A stretch of 53,130 nt of DNA, from assembly GCA_009602735.1 (NCBI GenBank), contig WELA01013579.1, positions 587,382 to 640,511 on the forward strand, given 5' to 3'. The notes beneath the pieces are model-generated. The model worked only from the letters and a program-made list of their open reading frames with translations. It did no database searches and had not been told where the DNA came from. A program made the position numbers and the translations under genes. Shown here piece by piece: positions 24,029 through 36,300 of this stretch. This DNA is from Mesotaenium endlicherianum (lineage: Eukaryota; Streptophyta; Zygnematophyceae; Zygnematales; Mesotaeniaceae). Position 1 is the first letter of the stretch. The number at the start of each line of letters is the position of its first letter.

Positions 24029-25467
24029 GGCTGGTCTTTTCTCTCGACCTTGGGCAGGTGCTTGACTGGACACTGTTCTCTGTAGTGGCCTTTCTGCTGA
24101 CAATGGTAGCAAGTAGATTTTGCTGAGGCTGGTCTCGGCTTAGTCCTACCACCACCCCTTCCATAGCCACCTCGAGAGGAATCACCTCTAGCATTGTACT
24201 CATACCCATATTCATCACCCTGATTATCCTCAGCCTGGTCTCCTTCAATTGCATTGTAGGAACCGTGGGGCTTTTTGACAATCTTAGACACCAAAGCGTT
24301 ACTCTGGCGCTTGTGATTGAACTGCTGCTGATCCCAGGCGTCAGCATCCTGGATCAAGTCAGCCAGTTTCTCATACTTTTTCTCAGCAAAATGACCAGAG
24401 ACCTCGGATTTCAAGCCATACCTGAAGTATGCTATCCTATACCGTTCTGGCAAATTAGGCTGCTTCATCATGTTCTCTTGGAACTTTTGAGCAAACTCAG
24501 CAACTGAAGTGGTCTGCTTCAGTGTCAGGGAGATCATCGCATAGATAGCTTTCTCCTGCTGGTTGATGACATCAAACTTCTCATGCAACTTCTCGACAAA
24601 CTCTACCCACGTAGGGTCACCGAGTTGCCGAGCCTTACGCTCTTCCTTCCAGTAAAGCCACCAGTCTGCGGCACTGCCTTTCAGTAGCGCACCGGTGTGC
24701 CTGACCTTCTCGTAATCTTGCAGGTCTGGGTAGTTCTCCAGCCACTGCTCAACATCCGCGAGAAACTTGATCAGGTAGTATTCTCTGTTCCCCTCAGGAT
24801 CATATTCCTGGGGAGGTTTCGGCTTGGGCTTACTAGGCCCTCGGCGACCACCACTAGTGGTGTGAGACCCTAGTTGGTCTCTGTCCCGCAGTAGGGACAT
24901 TATGATTCTTTTGTCCTCCTGCTGGGACTGATACATGGTCGCCATTTGCGACTGCATCTGAACGAACAATGCTCCCAAGTCTACATTTTGGGGTGGTAGA
25001 TTAGCAAATGCAGCAGCAGCATTGGCATCTACTCGCTGAGTAGTGTCCTCAACAATCCCTCTTGCTCCTGCAGCAGCAATTCCTGCCGCATTCAGCCGGT
25101 CACGTATTTGACCTAGGGGTACATTGAGTTGTACGGCAGGAGGTGGGTTCAGAACATTGGCCCTTGATGCCATAAGTTCTTCAACAGTGCGCTCGTCAGC
25201 TGGCTGTCCTTCCCTCCTTTGTATATTTTCAGCGGCCTTTGCTACTTGTTCAGCTTCTAGCCTGGCTCTCTCCTCCTCAGCTTGCTGAGCTGCGACTGAG
25301 GCAATAGCAGCTGACTCTTCTGCAGCCTTCCTAGCTGCAGTATCTGCTACTGCTTCCGAATAGGTACGATTTCTCGCAACATGGCTTTCCGCCTGGTTTT
25401 CGACATTCTCGTTCTCCTGGTTCTCCATGTCTCGGGAGTTGCTAGTTTGAGACCTTGTCCTTACCAT
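24004..25467 (-). CDS. gag: Gag polyprotein with zinc knuckle
   Basis: 487 residues from ATG 25467, which lies 34 bases from the LTR border. An N-terminal Ala/Glu-rich helical region (about 30-90) is followed by a retrotransposon gag domain (about 230-380; [15 protein letters not shown]) and a Gly/Arg-rich linker. The C-terminal CCHC knuckle is [14 protein letters not shown]. Gag forms the particle and packages RNA. The stop lies in the overlap with pol, and the last codons contain the slippery sequence. Confidence 0.93.
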   Translation of the reverse strand: MVRTRSQTSNSRDMENQENENVENQAESHVARNRTYSEAVADTAARKAAEESAAIASVAAQQAEEERARLEAEQVAKAAENIQRREGQPADERTVEELMASRANVLNPPPAVQLNVPLGQIRDRLNAAGIAAAGARGIVEDTTQRVDANAAAAFANLPPQNVDLGALFVQMQSQMATMYQSQQEDKRIIMSLLRDRDQLGSHTTSGGRRGPSKPKPKPPQEYDPEGNREYYLIKFLADVEQWLENYPDLQDYEKVRHTGALLKGSAADWWLYWKEERKARQLGDPTWVEFVEKLHEKFDVINQQEKAIYAMISLTLKQTTSVAEFAQKFQENMMKQPNLPERYRIAYFRYGLKSEVSGHFAEKKYEKLADLIQDADAWDQQQFNHKRQSNALVSKIVKKPHGSYNAIEGDQAEDNQGDEYGYEYNARGDSSRGGYGRGGGRTKPRPASAKSTCYHCQQKGHYREQCPVKHLPKVERKDQPLKDSNSR

Positions 25468-25488
25468 ACAAAGAAGACTGTGATAACT

Positions 25489-25500
25489 GCTCCGATACCA
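25489..25500 (-). other. Primer binding site, initiator tRNA-Met type
   Basis: On the sense strand TGGTATCGGAGC begins one base after the 5' LTR. The plant initiator tRNA-Met site is TGGTATCAGAGC, so there is a single mismatch. The position directly next to the LTR supports the call. Confidence 0.85.
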
Positions 25501-25501
25501 C

Positions 25502-26223
25502 TGAAATGAATCGACTTACCAAATAGGCGATTAACAATTAATAAAGATCTTTATATCAGCAAGTAATCTTTATGGTATTTTCCGTTAACTGGTTAAACGG
25601 CAAAGGACAACACACTAGCAGTGAATAATACTCGTAAGTCAAATGCGAGTAAACTAGCATCAATAATGCAAATCAGTAAACTCATACATAAGCAAGGTTA
25701 GAAGACAGTGCGTATCAATGGCTTCTCGCCTTGGATTCAGATCTCTCTCAGTAAGCTGTACAAGAGAGTTGGCCTCGTTTCCGAATGCCGAACTCGAGAG
25801 CAATGCCTAGCATATGTACATGGAATGAGTTTACTGTTCAACGGTCAGTGCGATGGCACCGCCTACCCGGGAGTTAACCACGTTGGTAGGACCTCGGTTA
25901 ACCAAATCCACCGCCATCTCCCATCATCCCGAATCGCCATCCATCATAGGGATGTCATCTGGCCATTCATCTAGCATACCACACTTAGATGCATATCGAG
26001 GCAGTTCGCTGCTACCGAGTATGGAAGTCAGCTGGCTGTCAAAGAATGTGTCAGCAAGCTGACTTAAGGTGACCTCAGCCTGCTACTTCGGGATGAGTCA
26101 TTAAACTGATATAAAATATAAAGTCCAGCAGATTGATCATTAACTAAAGTTCAGCAGGCTGAAACTTATTTAACTATATTATTTAAATGAATATTATATC
26201 AACCAGTATACTGATTCATTACA
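25502..26223 (-). repeat. 5' LTR of the chromovirus
   Basis: 722 bases, TG...CA on the sense strand. It contains TATA-like A/T-rich tracts in its first part and a TAAAGATCTTTATTAATTG segment near its end. A 52-residue frame without ATG (26082-25924) is open within it and shares its end with a separate ORF near 43.8 kb. Confidence 0.93.
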
Positions 26224-26760
26224 TTAGCACAGCAAACCATCTTCAAACTGATGGGCAGATTGAAAGAACTAACCGAGCTTTGCAGGAGGTGCTGAGAGCC
26301 TATATTAACTAAAGACAAGATAATTGGGATGACTTGTTGCCACAAATTCAGTTTGCTGTCAATAGTGCCATTCATGCGTAAACGGGAAAGACTCCGTTTG
26401 AACTCAATCTAAGTAGAGTCCCTAAGTCTCCCTTAGATGTTCTAGGGCAGTCGTTGACTCACCCTTAGAAGATTGACAATCCGGTCTTCCTTCGGTTCAC
26501 TCAAGAATTTGCTCACACGCTGTCAGAAGTTCTGCACAATTTGTACAAAGCACAAGAAACCCAACAAAAATATGCCAATCAACACCGTCGGGCCCAGACA
26601 TCTTCTAAGGGAGACTTGGTCAAACTGCATTCTTAGGACCTGCACCTTCCTGGGGTCATCAAGAAAAAGCTTGGGCATGTCTGGGTCGGTCCACATTCGG
26701 TGGTACGCCGGGTCGGTCAAAGTGCTTACAAAATGAACATGCCTAGCACCATATCACTAC
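26224..26760 (+). pseudogene. Right remnant of an older gypsy integrase/pol
   Basis: Plus-strand translation continues from 17414: TANHLQTDGQIERTNRALQE, then [14 protein letters not shown] and GVIKKKLGHVWVGPHSVVRR. This is the integrase core end and C-terminal linker of a related gypsy element. Several in-frame stops show it is dead. Similarity fades at about 26750 before any chromodomain. Confidence 0.85.
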
Positions 26761-29231
26761 TGGTTGGGCTCACCCAGCTCTTCACTGAGGACTAATCTTG
26801 CTAACTTTGCTCTTTCTTTCAGTAATTTGACAATTGGAACTTCTAAGAACTTGAACACTAACATATCACTCACCATTTACTGTGCTCTTCTCACACTTGT
26901 GGTGGTTGGTTCAAAAACGTGCTAAGATCTCCTTTCACATCCTATCTGGGAGCTCTTTACTTCTTTCAAGTTGAACTTTCTTCTTGGGAAATCCTGAGTC
27001 CTAACTTTTTCTTGATACAAAGAGAAAAGATCTTAGCGTTGGCAGAAGCGTGCTTTTTTGGGCTCCTTGTGACCTTGGGAACTCCTTCTCCTTCGCGCTC
27101 TCTCTCTTTTTCTCCTTCTTTTCTATACCTAGACAAAATGTGCGAAGCAAGTATGAGGCAAAGTATACGTGCTTGTGCCAATCTCAGACAAAACGCAAGC
27201 ACCTCTTTTTCAAGAGTGTTGAGACTTAGTCATCGGCTTAGTTTGCATGCAATTTTTTTGTCGTTGTCGCTCGTGACACCTTAAGTTATTCGACATCACT
27301 TAGCCTCCACACATGTCTCGTGACCGTTGCGTGTGACGGCTTAGCCTTTCGATCAGCATACACGCCTACGTGGCCGTTGAGCCTATGTCTCCTATAGTGG
27401 CAGCTCCATCGTGTCAACTCCATCCGAGGTTCAAGGCTGAGGTGGCCTGCCATCTTAGCGTGGCCTGACTTGGCGATTGCCAAGGTGGTTGTTTTGTCAG
27501 CTTCGCCTAACTTGGCAGCTGTTGACGTGGACCATTTGCATGTCCTAGTGGAGCCAACTCTCTCAGCTGACTCATCTGTTAAACCCCACCCATCGTTGAG
27601 TGTCGATTTTGACTTGTCGCAAACACCCTCACATGTGACTTTGACTTAACTTTTAATGCTGACTTACATACGTCAGCAGTTTGGTTGGTGGGTCAGCGTT
27701 GACTTTCCGTTCCTGGGACGGCCGTGACTTGCGCCACGCGTAATGCGCCGTCCAATCGGTAACCGTTGCGACAAGGGTGGAGATAGCAGCTTGCAATTAC
27801 TAGTGATTCCCAAATCAGACAGCATTGTTGAAGTAAGAGGCGGAGGTTTGGGAAGGCAAATGTTAAGTGAATTGATTGTTGTTGGTGTATTTAATGAAGA
27901 AGTGTATTGTTAGGTATAATTATATAGTTATTTGTGATACTTAATTAAGTTCAGCAATTCAATGTAGTATCTCACCCATGTGACAAATCGAAGTTTATCT
28001 ACGTCAGTTACTCTTTAATTGTCAAAGTATTTGAGCATACCCTCAAGATATATATTCCCAATTATTGTGAGGTCTACCTGTCAAAGATATAAGAGGGTAA
28101 CCTTCTCCACGAGATAACAAACCTCACATCTTTTTCTCCCCCATTTCAATGCACATTTGATAATCAACCACTTTGGTGCTTGTAACAAACGTGTGAAATG
28201 CAGATTATGAAATTTGTTGCATTTCTCTTTCTTCTCTCTTCCCTTCCCTAATTTTCTCTTACCTTACGTAACATAGTTAGAGAATGAGCTCATTATTAAA
28301 AGCTATGACTATGAAACTTATGTCTCCGATCACAAGCGCGCCAAAGTGGAAAATATTGAAGCCCGCTCTTCTTCGTGTGCAGGTTGGAACTTAACATCAC
28401 TTAATCCTTAGAGAATTTTGATTCTCAATCACTTACAATTTTTGTGATCTCTAATTCGTGGTTTGAAATGTGCATGTACTCGAAAGATAATGTGCGTGTC
28501 AAGCCAATAACCGTGTGAAAACACAAGGAACTTGCATTTTGATAGGTGGACCCGCGACGACTAGAAACACATGTGAGGGATTTTTTTGGGAGTACTTTGA
28601 AAATTTGTAGGTAGTTTGCATTCATAGTAAGGCTTCGAAGGGTAGAAGCACCATTTGATTGTGTTTACCACCTCGTTTTCACATGCAATCCTTATAAAGA
28701 TGACTATAAGTAGTCTTTTCACTCGTTCTTGCTCATTTCCTCTTTCTTGTTTCTTGTTTTGGAAATGTGATCAACTTTTGAGCATTTATGTTTCGTAACT
28801 TCTTGAGAAGATTTTAGCGTTCTCACATTTGTCGCTAATTGAAACCTCGAGGTCATTCCAAAGGCTGTCGCTATCTTCGGGCTACAGGATTGTTGCGTTG
28901 TCAACACAGAGAAACTTTTAGCACGCGTCTGGTAATCATGTTGGCTTTGTTGCAACGCAAGTGGACGCTCAGAAAGTTTGCTACACGCTTACCCTGTAGA
29001 ATGTAGAAATAGCTTATTTTTAGAAAAACCTCGTTCGCGTCGCTTATCAAGCTCAACTTTTTCGAGTTCGACTACTTACTGTCAGCTCGTCATCTGGTGA
29101 CTATAGGTACTACAATTATCTCATAATTGTATTTGCTAAGAAGATTTGAGACCCTTGAGGAATTTAAAGCGATCTTGCTGCGAGACATTTGCGGTGTATC
29201 TGTTTGGAACTTGAAAAAGCTGTTAGTTGAA
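26761..29231. other. Intergenic, repeat-like, no gene recognised
   Basis: A/T-rich and T-rich sequence between the dead gypsy copy and the poly(A)-binding protein gene. A TATA-like tract near 28050-28100 and several short direct words suggest old LTR debris, but I could not define borders. Short ORFs here have no protein character. Confidence 0.35.
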
Positions 29232-31870
29232 ATGGACGGGCAAGAAGAAGAGCATGAGGTATATGGCGGTGAGATACCAGAAGAGGCCGAGGGAGACCTT
29301 GAGGGAGATATGGATGCACAGCACGATGAAGCAAATGCAAAAGCCGAAGATGGTGCTGGAGACGATGTTGCATCGAAGGTTTGCCTTGTGCAACTCAGAC
29401 TATACTCAGCTTTAGTCTCTCTACTCAACACCAGTGACTGTGCAGTATTTGTGTGGCCGGTCAGTACGGTATCTAGAGTTGGTGTAGCTTCATGTCTCGT
29501 CGTTTCGTAAAGACATTATACTTAAGATTTGGTAACAGTGAGCGTGATTTAGCCGAGCTGCTCCCTTTACACTTGCACTCTTCTTCACGTACGAAATATT
29601 CTAATGAAGGTGGGCTATGCCGTATATGAAACCAAAATATGTAAACTGGTTTGTTGACGTTACAGGAACTCGAGGAAATGAAGAAACGTTTGAAAGAGAT
29701 GGAGGAGGAGGCGGCTGCCTTGCGAGACATGCAAGCGAAAGTGGAGAAGGAGATGAGCGCGGTCCAAGGTTTGTTGTTCATACCCTACAGTCGTGTTGTT
29801 GTCGGCAGGTTGATTCTCTGCACTTGATGTCATAATAGGGTTTCTGGCATTTGATGCTGTGGGTATGGTTAATGTCTTGGTGCAGATCCTGCTGGACTTG
29901 CTGCAAATCTAGCGAACAAAGAAGAAGCTGATGCAAGATCCGTCTATGTTGGTAATGTGAGTTATCAGAGTTTCGCCCTTCAAAACATGCCACTGCTTTT
30001 GCAGCTGAGAAAGTAGTCTGTTTATAAAAACTTGTCATTTTGGAGACTTTGTTGTATGGAGCAACTTGAAGTTGTGGTTGGCAACGCTCAGTTACTAACG
30101 TCAATAGCTGTAGTAAGTGGGACAAGTTTTCATGTGCTAAACGTTGGCTTTCTACTTTTGGCTCCTATGCTTGGCTGGCTCACTTGGAGGAAGTCTGCGG
30201 CTTTTTACCACTGTATATGGAGATAAACAGTATCATTTTTGTGAATAATTGTGGCGTTGGTTTCCTTTCAAGTTGAGGGGAGGATTGGGTAGATATGTGG
30301 GTCTTACAACCTATGTGGGCAGGGTTGAAAACGTGGCCAGTAAAAGAATCGCATTGCTTGGTGCAGGTTGACTATGCTTGCACACCTGAGGAAGTACAGC
30401 AGCACTTTCAGTCATGCGGGACTGTGAACCGTGTCACTATACTGACTGATAAGTTTGGCGCCCCAAAAGGGTACGAGGTTCTCAAAACCGTCATTTTTGT
30501 CTCTTTTCTGTTCTTCTTCTACCTGAGGGTCCTCGTACAATGGTGCTGACAATTAAATGCATTGTTTGCAAAATTATAGTAGTATTCAGAGGGTTTTAGG
30601 GTGCCAGGATGTGGTCGCTGCATGTTATGTGGAACCTGGTGTTTCTTTCAAGTCATGACCTCAGTGGAAACTTCTCTTGGTGCAGGTATGCCTACGTGGA
30701 GTTTTTAGAACAAGAAGCAGTTCAAAATGCTGTCCTATTGAGTGAATCAGAACTGCATGGTCGGCAGTTAAAGGTATGTTCATGTGCCTTGTCTGTGTTT
30801 GAACCCAGTCAGGTCTTGCCAAGTTTGATTGTGGACAATCTGTGAAGGGCTAAAAATGATGTGCACGATGTGAGCTCGTAAAAGTATTGTGCCAAGATTC
30901 TACTGTGGCAGCTTGCAAAGTCCTCAGTATAACTAAGATTAGTGGTCTACAAGCATTGTGTGAGTGACTCAAATGTCGAAGACAACATGCAGGCTGGCCA
31001 GGTCACTTAGAGATGGCCTGTCTGTTTGCATTTCAATGATTATTTCTTCTCGGCTTGATGCCACGTAGAGCCTTAGGTAGAAGCATTCGAGTTGCAGATT
31101 GTTATACTTGTGCTTGAGACATGAAGGTCGTGGCTGTAACATTATGCTTGGTAACTTTAGAAGGCTATATAAGGTTGAGGGTTTAAAGAGGGTCCACTCA
31201 TGCTGCCCCTCTGTAGGATTTCTTCTTTGATGATGTGAGATCGAAGTTTTTTTTCCGGCTATAAGCATCCATTGAATAGAGGATGCACCTCTTGTCCCTC
31301 TCTCTTATCTTTGTTAGCTACTAATTAGAGTATTAGCCGGTGCCTCGGTTCTTGCCAAGCAGGTCACAGCAAAGAGGACAAATATTCCTGGCTTGAAGGT
31401 CAGGGGTCGGGGAGGCCGCTTTTTCCCTTACTCGAGAGGTCGCAGGTCATATGGGGCTCCATATGCTGGCTACGGGTAAGGGCCAGCTTTTTTTGCATGC
31501 TGCGGCACCCTCATTCACCACAATTTTTATTGAAGTTCTGCGGTGCTCTCTTCGCTGTCCGGGGGTTTATGTGTTCTTTGCTTGTCGGAATGTTCTGGAT
31601 TTTGCAAGACTGCATGTGACAAATCTCTATGCAAGTGACGTACTCAGACATATGAGTTTTCAAGTTTGGCATTATCCTTATTACAGCAGGGTATGTCATG
31701 GATATGTTGCAGAGTAGCATGTAAATGAAGCAAGCATACTGGGAACATTCTGGTTACTCCCATCGCATTTTGAGTTATTTTTGGTCATTTCTTGATTATT
31801 TTGAATTTTCCTCTGTTGCAGGCGTGTACCACGTTTTCGACGACCAGTGCGCTACAGGCCTTATTACTAG
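29232..31870 (+). CDS. PABN: Nuclear poly(A)-binding protein (PABPN1/PABN type), 7 exons
   Basis: Exons are 29232-29378, 29666-29768, 29886-29956, 30367-30470, 30686-30773, 31363-31475 and 31822-31870. All phases agree and give 224 residues, the usual plant length. An acidic N-terminus ([14 protein letters not shown]) is followed by a coiled coil (about 50-83), an RRM with RNP2 VYVGNV (103-108) and RNP1 KGYAYVEF (141-148), and an Arg/Gly/Tyr-rich end ([17 protein letters not shown]). In this family the coiled coil stimulates poly(A) polymerase, the RRM and Arg-rich tail bind poly(A), and the tail is a methylation and nuclear-import region. ATG 29232 was preferred to the open frame upstream because plant members begin with this acidic motif. 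Confidence 0.95.
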
Positions 31871-33383
31871 GAATGAAGGCTTGCTCGCATGGCATTTTAA
31901 TTTGTTACATTGCCCAACATTGACTATGGTTCAGAGTATTGAGTTCCTGGGCAATTTAGTCTGGTACTAGTTGTTTGCACCTGTCGAGAATGACTGCTAG
32001 TCACGACAACAGCAAGCTAGTTTTGCTTGTGTAGGAGTTACTTGATGTTGATAACTGTGTGGACAATGGTACTATTAGGAATGTGTTCCTGATACTGGCA
32101 AACATCGTGCCAGTCAAAACAAAGGTTATAATAATCTGAAAGAACAACAAAAGCCAAAAAGGTGAGGCACAAAAAAGGGTGAAAAAGAAACACCATAAGT
32201 GCCCAGTTGACCACTACAGGCTGACTTCAGTTTTGGTGGAATATGCACATGTGCTTTTATGGTTCTTTTATTAACTCATTTGTTTTTTATACACAATTTT
32301 ATAATTTGAATGTATCAAGAGCTGCCTATGTCGTTATTCTAGCTATGGATAATACAGCTCGGTCATTTGGAAGGTGCGAGCTTAGTTGCAGCGAACTCTT
32401 GCAGTTCAATTTCAAGGGAATAATGTGTCATTGAGTTACAGCCGCCATCTCTTATTACACCTACAAATACCACATCCATGTTACAGTTAATCCACACAGG
32501 TACTGAAGCAATTCAACTTTCATACCTTGCAATTAAATCACATATCGATCAGGCCTCCTTTACTTAGATTTACTATTTAAAACAATATGTGGCTTACATG
32601 CAGGCATACAAATGCATTTGAGCTGTGCCCTCTTCTCCACTCAATCTAACAAGATTGTTCGTGAGACAGAATTGACTGCACTCCATACGTTACCATTAGT
32701 GGCACCCACTACATCTTACTCCAGATGTGGATGCTCATTAACTCAAAAGACAGCATACAGTATATGGTGTCCACTGTTCCATCTTAGCCTACAATAGATG
32801 GTCGGCAGTTGTGAAATCAACCACTTGAGATAACAATGCACCCCATATAAATTGCTGAAGTACATCCTCATACAAAACTCCTGAGTAACGAGACAAAGCT
32901 CGCATTTGCCGTAGTGTAATAATTCAAGCGCTAACTTTAACCATATATTGAGGTTCGCAAGAATTGCATGACGCATGTAGATTATTCATATCTAGCCGAA
33001 CATACTGTATAAACTGATTATTTCAACTCCCTCTTGGTTGCTGATTGCTTCACAGGCAGTTGACAAGAGCCACAATTGAAGCAGTTCCGTCAAGCATGAA
33101 CAAACCACCACTTGGCCAGCTCATAGCACGACACTACAGCCCCCATGGATGGACCTGTTCGAATTAAACGAGGGCTTGAACCGACGAATAGGGCCCGCAG
33201 TCCTCCTTGCCTGCTCAGTCATGTATGCGAGAAGGAGAACACACATGTTCTCAAGTCTACAAATTTGGCCTGGCCCAGGTAGGATCACATGACACTAAAC
33301 TGGCGTACAAACTCCAGGACTGAAGAGGCTTCCAATAAACTCTAGGGTCTATGCTCTACGAGTGAAGCTGGCTGTGACGAAAA
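31871..33383. other. Intergenic region between convergent genes
   Basis: It holds the 3' ends of the PABN gene (+) and the carrier gene (-). It is A/T-rich, with no ORF of protein character, no tRNA and no clear repeat. Confidence 0.4.
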
Positions 33384-36300
33384 CTAGGAACACAACTGCG
33401 TGGACTTGGAACGCTGGAGGAAGTGCTTGACGACTTCGTAGAGAGACACAACAATGCCAACAGAGGGCCCCGCGCGCCCCACTCGGGGTCCTACTCCCGT
33501 GAACAGCCCCTTAAATCCCGCCTCTCTGTTCCCACACATCCCAGTCCCAAAGCACAGGAAGCTGACAACTGATCAGATATGGATCGACATCGGTGGATGA
33601 TGGTGACTTCGGGCCACAAATGATAAGGGCAGGGGAGAGCGAAGGAACCAGAAGAGAGACACAGACATCTTTGATAGACAGGTACACAATCGCGTGAAAA
33701 CAGGAACAACACAACCAGATGACATCAGTCGCAGAGGTGCCACGTCAACAACCACTGATGCTGAGGCTACTGACTCTGCCAATCAAGACACGCCACGCGA
33801 GCAACTTGTCCCATCACTGAAACGCTACTGTGTCTTTCTGCTTACTTAAACTGCTACCTTAAAAAACTGAAGAACAAAAGTTACAGTTTCAAGCCAACGA
33901 ACATCCTACCCCTACTTTCCGTCTCCCTGCCATCACTTCGAGACTAAACCAACATCCTCCGTCAACTACATGAGCCCAACAGAACTAGCACTTAGGCAGG
34001 TAGCAAGGGTGTGTCTGTCCCTTCCCACAAACAGAGAATATGCAACAGTACAGCACGTGCAACAACAAGAAGCTTACCAGCACCTGCCGTCACCAGAGCT
34101 AGAGACCAGACAAGACTCTATCACGCAGGCATAGCAAGAAGAAAGCGCATCTCAAATCAAGCCGTCACATCTAAAGGCAGCCCTTAGTAAAAAAAGAAGG
34201 GTGGGGGGGNNNNNNNNNNNNNNNNNNNNNNNNNNNNNNNNNNNNNNNNNNNNNNNNNNNNNNNNNNNNNNNNNNNNNNNNNNNNNNNNNNNNNNNNNNN
34301 NNNNNNNNNNNNNNNNNNNNNNNNNNNNNNNNNNNNNNNNNNNNNNNNNNNNNNNNNNNNNNNNNNNNNNNNNNNNNNNNNNNNNNNNNNNNNNNNNNNN
34401 NNNNNNNNNNNNNNNNNNNNNNNNNNNNNNNNNNNNNNNNNNNNNNNNNNNNNNNNNNNNNNNNNNNNNNNNNNNNNNNNNNNNNNNNNNNNNNNNNNNN
34501 NNNNNNNNNNNGGGGAGGGGAGAGGGGGGAGAGGGGGTGAGGGGGTATTAGGAAGGAATATTACCTCCAAATCTCTTGGAGCGTGCGCACTGTGTTCATT
34601 GTTTTCCTCCTGTGCGGGTCAGCCTGCACACACGGGCCCACCTGACAATGTGAATGCAAGTCCAGGCCCGTCCGTGGCAGTGCGCGCGGCACGAACAAGA
34701 GAAAAGTACACCACATTCATACTAGCTAGTCAGAGCAGCCGGGAGCAGGCAGGGGGGTCTGTAGGGCCTGGTCCACTGCACACCTCATCGTGCAGCGGGA
34801 ACCCCACTGGCCTACATCCATCGAGCACTGGCGTTTGGCTTCCAAGTGAGCAATGCAGGAGCCGAAGAATGCTTCTCAAAATTCAAGAGCAGCTGTCCAC
34901 CTCAACCGGCAGATGTGTCGTGCACCCTATCGCCACGCTGTCGCCCGAGCCCCGCGACCATGGCCACAACGAGGGGGCAGCAGAGCTCCCGGCATTTGCT
35001 GGACTCTCAAACATCGTGCTCTCCCCCTCGCACGCCAATGTATGCGGGTTCCCAGGCGTGCGTACGTACCTCAATCTGGCGCCTGGTTTTGACGACGTCC
35101 AGCGGGCACGTGATAGCTGCGGCCAAGGTGCCCGCGAGGACGCCCGCACCAAAGTTGGCGGCAACCAGCTGGCGCACGCCGGCCTCCGGCCCCACCGTCT
35201 CCAGAGCGCTTCTCCTTATCTGCAGGCACTCCCCCGCGTCACAGGACCCTATCAGCCCCCGCCTGCCGCCACAAGCCTACAGCGCCAGTAACTCCCCGTC
35301 TCCCCCGCACTACCTCTCGGCCGTGACGACAGAGCGAGCTGGTTGCAACCACGCCACAGAGTATGTACTTTCACCTCGTACTCTGACTGAGACGTATAAT
35401 TCCTCAACCCAACTCATCGTGCTCCGATTTTTAAGACAACACCGATCGAAATTTGTCGCACTGTGCACGAAAAGGCAGCTGTCGCCTGGGGTCCCTGACT
35501 TCCATTGATGACATTACGCTAAGATCAAGGCCCCACGACTTGACGCCTCGCACACGAGGCACGCACAAGAGGCAGGAGGACAAATTGCATGCAGTAGACA
35601 AGCTCCACCAGGATGCAACAACAAAAAGCTCCCAATAGCCTCAAGCCAAGTACTTGGGCAGAGGGAGGGACCACCCGGCTAGAGAGAACACCCTCCCTCC
35701 CTGCCTCTTCATGCCTTTCGGTCTGTAGCCTTCACGAAGAGCTTCCGCCAGCTTTTCCAATCACTTCGTAACAAAGAAGACGGTGCTCACTCGAGCAAGC
35801 AGAGGGTGCGAGTGGGTGACAGAAGGCTCACAGGCTCTAGGGTGGCCCAGCAGATGGCTGAGAAAGGGACATCGCGGGCAAGTTGCGCGCCGACCCCTGT
35901 CCACAGAAGTCCCGCTCTCCTCACTGGAAGAGCAAAGGGAGACACAAGCAACAGAACAGGAGATCAAGGGTCAGCTTCATGTCTGCTGCAAGAATATGCA
36001 GACAGGCTGAGTCCCGTGGAAACTACGCGGCTCTTATCCAACATGCTGGTCTCAGAAGGACATGACCGGTGGCAGACCTGCGTCACGCAAGCCTCCAGCC
36101 CTTGCTCACGGCTTCTCTGCAGGCGGGAAGATGCGGACTGACAGACGTGCAGCACAGCATTCAACATCTAGCAAACTCAAAGATTCTTGCGACAAGGGAA
36201 CACAGGACCACCTGCGCGCAGCACTGTGAGGCGAGGCAACTTTGGATACCAGATGCTAGTTGGAGAAGAAGTACAAAAGCCTTGGGAACCCCCCGGAGGA

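Larger units (their letters stand above)
17415..26223 (-). mobile_element. Ty3/gypsy chromovirus LTR retrotransposon, near complete
   Basis: An 8.8-kb element on the minus strand. It has two LTRs (5' LTR 25502-26223, 3' LTR 17415-18140) beginning TGTAAT and ending TTTCA, an initiator-Met-type primer site, a purine-rich tract, gag, pol in a -1 frame, and two extra ORFs between pol and the 3' LTR. Protease, reverse transcriptase, RNase H, integrase and a C-terminal chromodomain appear in the Ty3 order. I count roughly a dozen substitutions between the LTRs by eye, suggesting a fairly recent insertion. Flanks are TCAGC (left) and TTAGC (right), a 5-bp target duplication with one mismatch. It landed inside an older gypsy copy of opposite orientation. 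Ambiguous bases near 18047 and 20750 are sequencing uncertainties. Confidence 0.95.

Noticed and set aside
29127..29231. Longer in-frame N-terminus for the poly(A)-binding protein
   Set aside because: The upstream part does not resemble the family, whose members begin with the acidic [13 protein letters not shown] motif.
34599..35508. Plus-strand ORFs of 220-230 codons
   Set aside because: Opposite two well-supported carrier exons on the minus strand; their composition reflects GC-rich antisense.
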